Shown here piece after piece: positions 59,401 through 64,000 of a DNA stretch of 64,000 nucleotides. The DNA is from Chiua virens (Eukaryota > Basidiomycota > Agaricomycetes > Boletales > Boletaceae): positions 310,001 to 374,000 of the forward strand of contig JAHNUO010000009.1 in the NCBI GenBank assembly GCA_019787685.1. The letters are read 5' to 3'. Made by a program: the position numbers and the translations under genes. Every line of letters begins with the position of its first letter. The stretch's first letter is position 1. The notes beneath the pieces are model-generated. The model worked only from the letters and a program-made list of their open reading frames with translations, ran no database searches and was not told the DNA's origin.

Positions 59401-60328
59401 GAGAGAAATGAAGGCTGAAGGAGTGAGACAGTTATGTCTCGGAGTTGCTCTACATTCACAGCAAAGTTATGATTGTGGATGACAGACGCGTCATTGTGAG
59501 TGTTAGTTTCGTGTTGTGCGTATGAATGGGACTGACGAGACGATCTAGATGGGATCTGCCAATTTCAACGACCGCAGCCAGAAGGCGAGCGCCAGACTCT
59601 TTTTTTTGTATTCGTAGCTGATTGTTGTGTAGGGCGATGGGGACTCTGAGATTGCGCTAGTGGTGGAGGACGACGACATGATTCAGACGACGATGGATGG
59701 ACGTCCGTACATGGCAGCGCGATTTGCTGCTACGCTGAGACGAAAGCTGTTCAGAGGTAAGATGCTGGTTCTGACACTAAATAACAATCTTGAATGTCTG
59801 TTTAGAACACTTGGGCCTCATCGAACCCCAGCGCACGACTCATCGACCAGATTCATTTATGCAGCCAGCACCGACGCCCAATGACGATGAGACGCACTTG
59901 CCCGAGGACATTGCCGTCGCGGACCCACTTTCGGATGCACAGCTGGAGCTGCTGAACAACACGGCGCGTAAGAACAGGGAGGTATTCACCGAGTTGTTCC
60001 GACCTGTACCGACGAACCTTGTTAGGTCGTGGTCTGCTTACGATGTGCGTGATTGTGCTGATAGTTGAGTACGTAACTCACAAATTGGTTAGAATTATGT
60101 GCCCAAGGTGAAGACGGGACACGTTGTGCCGGGCGTACCTTTACAACGGGTCAAGGAGCGACTCAGCCAGGTCAAGGGTTCCCTGGTGGAATGTCCATTA
60201 GTAAGTTGCCCTTGGTCTCGGGGCTGATGGAATCTAACTTTGTACAGGACTTCTTGATTGATGACAAGGAGTTCGTGGAGGGTATCGACTGGATTGGATT
60301 GAACCCTACGTTGCCGGTGTACATCTAG
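56415..60328 (+). CDS. Phospholipase D (two HKD motifs)
   Basis: Hydrolyses phosphatidylcholine-type lipids to phosphatidic acid at membranes. About 830 residues in 17 or more exons, starting MKFLDKVLNYAERLPEGIER. There is no PX or PH domain in front, so it is the short fungal type. First HKD motif: HEKVVVVDNHQACIGGLDLC (near 57450). Second: YIHSKVMIVDDRRVIMGSAN with FNDRSQ (near 59460-59580). Between them are DVQDYVSNGVSILEMPRMPW, FIYIENQF, VVVIPEVPGFAGDI and DYIRFFHLRSYDR, as in PLD1/Spo14 relatives. The C-terminus GIDWIGLNPTLPVYI ends at 60326-60328. One intron (57190-57239) appears to have a GC donor. The frame is otherwise continuous. It lies head to tail after NUP84 with a 270-bp gap. 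Confidence 0.9.
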
Positions 60329-60614
60329 GAGAATATGTAAAGAAAGCTGTATCTATCGGATGAAATAAAGCTGCCGTACAGAATGGGGTGGGGCCGGCGT
60401 AAGAGGGAGACAGACAAAAGGAGGATGCGGAGATTATCTACGCCTTGAGCGTAATAAACTTTGACATTCTGGGTTACTTCACTACCACAACCATCTCTCC
60501 TCGTTGCTCAGTATCGTCCTCGACGATGAGCTCGATAAACGAATACAGTCGTGGTTTCAATGACCCGTTCCTATCACATCTTATTGCTTTGCTTTCCACC
60601 TATGAGCTCTGTCC
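60329..60614. other. Spacer and probable promoter of the histidine kinase
   Basis: Short intergenic region, about 290 bp. No other feature is supported. Confidence 0.4.
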
Positions 60615-63600
60615 ATGTCTACCCCACCGCCCCGATACGACGGTCCCGGCGATTGGCAGACGGATTCCATCCTTCGTTCTCTCGCTGCCGTCGCCCGAAG
60701 AATGTATACCGCAGAGGACGCTCTGGCCTCCATAAAGGCTTCCGAGTCCTGGCAAGCAATCGGTCCAGACACTAAAAAAAGGCGCAGTGTAGGCGACACT
60801 CCCATACCATACTCGTATCCTTCTCAGAAGCGCCATATTCCGTCTTCCCTCTCACAGCCTAGCACGATGACTACCAAGCACGCAAGTTCCGCCCGCACTG
60901 GTTTCTTCTCAAGTAGGCCCGATGTCGCCCCTAGTACCGCCGATGGTCCGACCGATGTCGAAATGGTGGCAGAGGACGCAACGGTGGGCGTCGATGCTGT
61001 TCATCGCACTCCAACTAGTAGACCGACCAGCTCTCGCGCCCAGAGTATGTCGTTATCGCTTGATAACATCCCGAACAACATCGACCCCTCTAAAATGCAA
61101 CGCACGCTCTCGAACTCGTCCGCTTCGGCGCCGTCAACGTCCCACGGCGAGCGCATGCCATGTCCCACTTGTGGCAAGATCATCACCGATTCGTTAACAA
61201 TGAGCCGCATCAATAATAGTAGTTTTGACGGATCTCCGTCGGGATCCCCGCTCGTTATTCCTCCTGGCCCTCTCGCTACTGCCGCATTTGAGAGCGGTAT
61301 GAGCGCTGTGGAGGAACTTCGCTTGCTCAAGGCGCAGGTTCAGGACGTCGCACGTGTTTGCAATGCTGTCGCTCGCGGTGACTTGTCACAGAAGATCACT
61401 GTTCCTGTCCAGGGCGTCGTCATGGTCCAGCTCAAGGACGTCATCAACACTATGGTATTTCCTCGAACGTATGTCAAGTTGGGTAATCTGTATTCATTCG
61501 TGCGATTAGGTGGACAAATTGGGTCAGTTTGCCAAGGAAGTCACTCGTGTCAGTCAGGAGGTCGGTACAGAAGGGTGAGTCCCTCCAAAATGCCTTTCAA
61601 GTTCCGAATGTGAAAATCGCATTTCCTTTTTAGAAAATTGGGTGGTCAGGCTCTCGTTTTGGATGTCGAAGGGACGTGGCGCGAATTGACGGGCGTCGTC
61701 AACAAGTTAGCTGCCAATTTGACGAGTCAAGTGCGAAGCATCGCCAAGGTCACGAAGGCTGTTGCGCTGGGTGATTTATCGAAGCAAATTGACGTCGACG
61801 CTCGTGGAGAAATCTTGGATTTGAAAAACACGGTCAATGGAATGGTTATCCGTCTGCGAGCATTAGCCGCGGAAGTCACTCGTGTCACGCTCGAAGTCGG
61901 TTCCCAAGGAAAGTTGGGTGGACAAGCTCATGTGCCTGATGTAGAAGGCGTTTGGTTCGAGCTGGTTCGAAATGTAAGTCAGGAGACACGTAATAAGACT
62001 ATCAGGGCTTATCTTTTCGCAGGTTAATCGGATGTGCTCGAGTTTGACGGACCAAGTGCGGTCTATCGCCAAGGTCACAACTGCGGTAGCCAAGGGTGAC
62101 TTGACCCAGAAGATTGAAATCCAGGTCGAGGGTGAAATGTCGACACTGAAGGGGACTGTCAATTCCATGGTTGACCAGCTCAGTGCATTCGCATCTGAAG
62201 TGACCCGTGTCGCTTTGGAAGTCGGAACTCAGGGTATCTTGGGTGGTCAGGCTCGCGTCGAGGGTGTTCAAGGAACCTGGGCAGATCTGACACGCAATGT
62301 CAACGTAAGGTTTTCCCAAGTCAGGTCGGTGGACCGTCTGATAACACACGTGCATGCAGAAAATGGCTAGTAATTTGACCGATCAAGTGCGTTCCATCTC
62401 GGAAGTCACAAAGGCTGTCGCGTTGGGTGACTTGAGCAAGGTCGTCAACGTCGATGTCCAAGGAGAGATGCTTGATTTGAAGATGACTGTCAATTCTATG
62501 GTTGCCCAGTTATCAACTCTTGCGAACGAGGTTACTCGAGTGTCACTGGAAGTTGGCACGGAGGGTATCTTGGGAGGCCAGTCCTATGTACCCGATGTTC
62601 AGGGAATGTGGAAGGTTCGTCACCGTTGTCAAATATATTCTGAGCCTGGACTCACATGAACCTCCGTAGGTCTTGACGGACAACGTTAACTTGATGGCCA
62701 TGAATTTGACCAACCAAGTGCGTTCCATCGCTGAGGTTACCAAGGCTGTCGCTGCCGGCGATTTGACAAGGAAGATCGAGGTCGATGTTCGTGGCGAAAT
62801 CAAGGAGTTGAAAGAAACTGTGAATGGCATGACCGAGAGCCTAAGCTTATTCGCCGATGAAGTCACTCGTGTTGCAAGGGAAGTCGGTACGGAGGGACGA
62901 TTGGGTGGACAAGCCCGCGTGACCAATGTGGGCGGTACCTGGAAGGTGAGTTTGCTTGTGGTGGATGCATGCAGCCATTTTTTGAAAGAGGTTGCTTGCA
63001 GGATCTTACGGACAATGTCAACGTCATGGCTGCCAACGTGAGTAAATGTCATTTCCAATCTCGCCTGCGCTCACGGACGATGCGTCAGTTAACCCTGCAA
63101 GTTCGGACGATCGCCGTTGCCACAGTATGTTGACCACCGATTTTCAAATTTCCATCAATCGAGCTAAATTTCCTACAGACTGCTGTCGCTCGTGGAGACC
63201 TGACGCAACAGATCACTGGTGTCTCGGTCTCCGGAGAGATGTTGAGTTTGGTGAACACTATCAACGACATGATTGCCCAGTTGGCCATCTTCGCCAAGGA
63301 AGTCAAGAAAGTCGCCTTCGAAGTCGGTACGGAAGGTAAACTGGGTGTTCAAGCAGAAGTGGGCAACGTCCAGGGTATCTGGCAGGAAATCACGTGCGTT
63401 ATTCCTTCATTATGTGCTTTTTGTTGTTGAGCGACTGTTTGCTCGTGATACAGGATGTCGGTTAACACCATGGCCGGAAACCTGACCACTCAAGTCCGTG
63501 GATTTGCCCAGATTTCCGCAGCAGCCATGGACGGTGATTTCACTCGGTTCATCACGGTAGAGGCGAGTGGTGAGATGGACTCGTTGAAGACGCAGATCAA

Positions 63601-64000
63601 CCAGATGGTGTTCAACTTGCGTGACTCCATCCAGAAGAATACCGCTGCGAGAGAAGCTGCAGAGTTGGCGAATAGGTCCAAGTCCGAGTTCTTGGCGAAT
63701 ATGTCGCACGAAATCCGGTATGAATCCCGTTTCTGATTGTCAATGCCTGTGGGTGGCTCACATGGATAAAGAACACCAATGAACGGTATCATTGGGATGA
63801 CAGAGTTGACTCTTGACTCGGATCTGAACAGATCACAGAGGGAGAGTTTATTATTAGTCCACTCGCTGGCCCGTTCGCTGTTACTGATCATTGATGATAT
63901 ATTGGATATTTCCAAAAGTAGGTCCTCACGTTCTGATAAGCGTTCCAAACTCATGTGTTGTGCAGTTGAGGCAGGCCGTATGACTATGGAAGCAGTTTCC
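60615..64000 (+). CDS. nik1: Group III hybrid histidine kinase (Nik1/Os-1 type), cut by window end
   Basis: Cytosolic osmosensing kinase upstream of the HOG pathway and target pathway of phenylpyrrole fungicides in fungi. It starts [15 protein letters not shown] Ser-rich N-terminus with [10 protein letters not shown] precedes seven repeated HAMP-like units (about 61350-63640), each with a V-A-x-G-D-[LF]-[ST] core, for example [60 protein letters not shown] and [10 protein letters not shown] coiled [18 protein letters not shown] then leads to the H-box NMSHEIR, split by an intron from [12 protein letters not shown]. The window stops soon after ISKIEAG, so the ATPase and receiver domains lie beyond. 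Many introns fall at or near unit borders. It follows the PLD gene in the same direction. Confidence 0.93.

Overview
This window looks like nuclear DNA of a mushroom-forming fungus (Basidiomycota, Agaricomycetes). Nearly every gene is cut by many introns of about 45-65 bp. The proteins are of basidiomycete type: a group III hybrid histidine kinase, a Cys-rich small membrane protein and Crinkler-like relics. A cluster resembling the atromentin (quinone pigment) loci of Boletales suggests that order, but this is inference, not proof.

Layout. (1) 1-31 kb, secondary-metabolism-like region. It holds two paralogous amino-acid transporters (the first apparently broken) on either side of a secreted acid sphingomyelinase; an A-T-TE quinone-synthetase-like enzyme; two tandem quinone-oxidoreductase/alcohol-dehydrogenase-like genes; a DHA2-type MFS transporter; and an aromatic aminotransferase. 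Two segmental duplications can be read from relics: a dead copy of the 3' end of the synthetase at 8.6-8.8 kb, and a dead copy of the 3' end of the MFS gene at 20.3-20.7 kb. A plausible scheme is that the aminotransferase deaminates an aromatic amino acid to an aryl pyruvate, the A-T-TE enzyme dimerises it, the reductases tailor or serve as neighbours, and the transporters move substrate or product.

(2) 31-35.7 kb: mostly non-coding, with an alkyltransferase-like (ATL) DNA-repair gene at 32.9-33.6 kb.

(3) 35.7-41.9 kb: a complete-looking 6.2-kb DNA transposon. It has 176-bp terminal inverted repeats and a perfect 6-bp target duplication. It encodes an integrase-type DDE transposase and, divergently, a protein with a C-terminal alpha-kinase domain. 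This is the most unusual object in the window.

(4) 42-52.5 kb: a Nudix hydrolase, an intact viperin (radical SAM) gene, an array of at least eleven short dyad repeats, a decayed viperin fragment, and two decayed tandem Crinkler-like genes. It reads as an accessory, defence/conflict-flavoured stretch.

(5) 53-64 kb: conserved housekeeping genes on the plus strand: NUP84/Nup107 (with several apparent single-base frame breaks), phospholipase D, and a Nik1/Os-1-type histidine kinase that runs off the window end.

Gene limits are start-to-stop spans including introns. Exon joins were read by eye and are approximate unless stated. The frame breaks inside NUP84 warn that some other apparent frameshifts may be base-calling errors.
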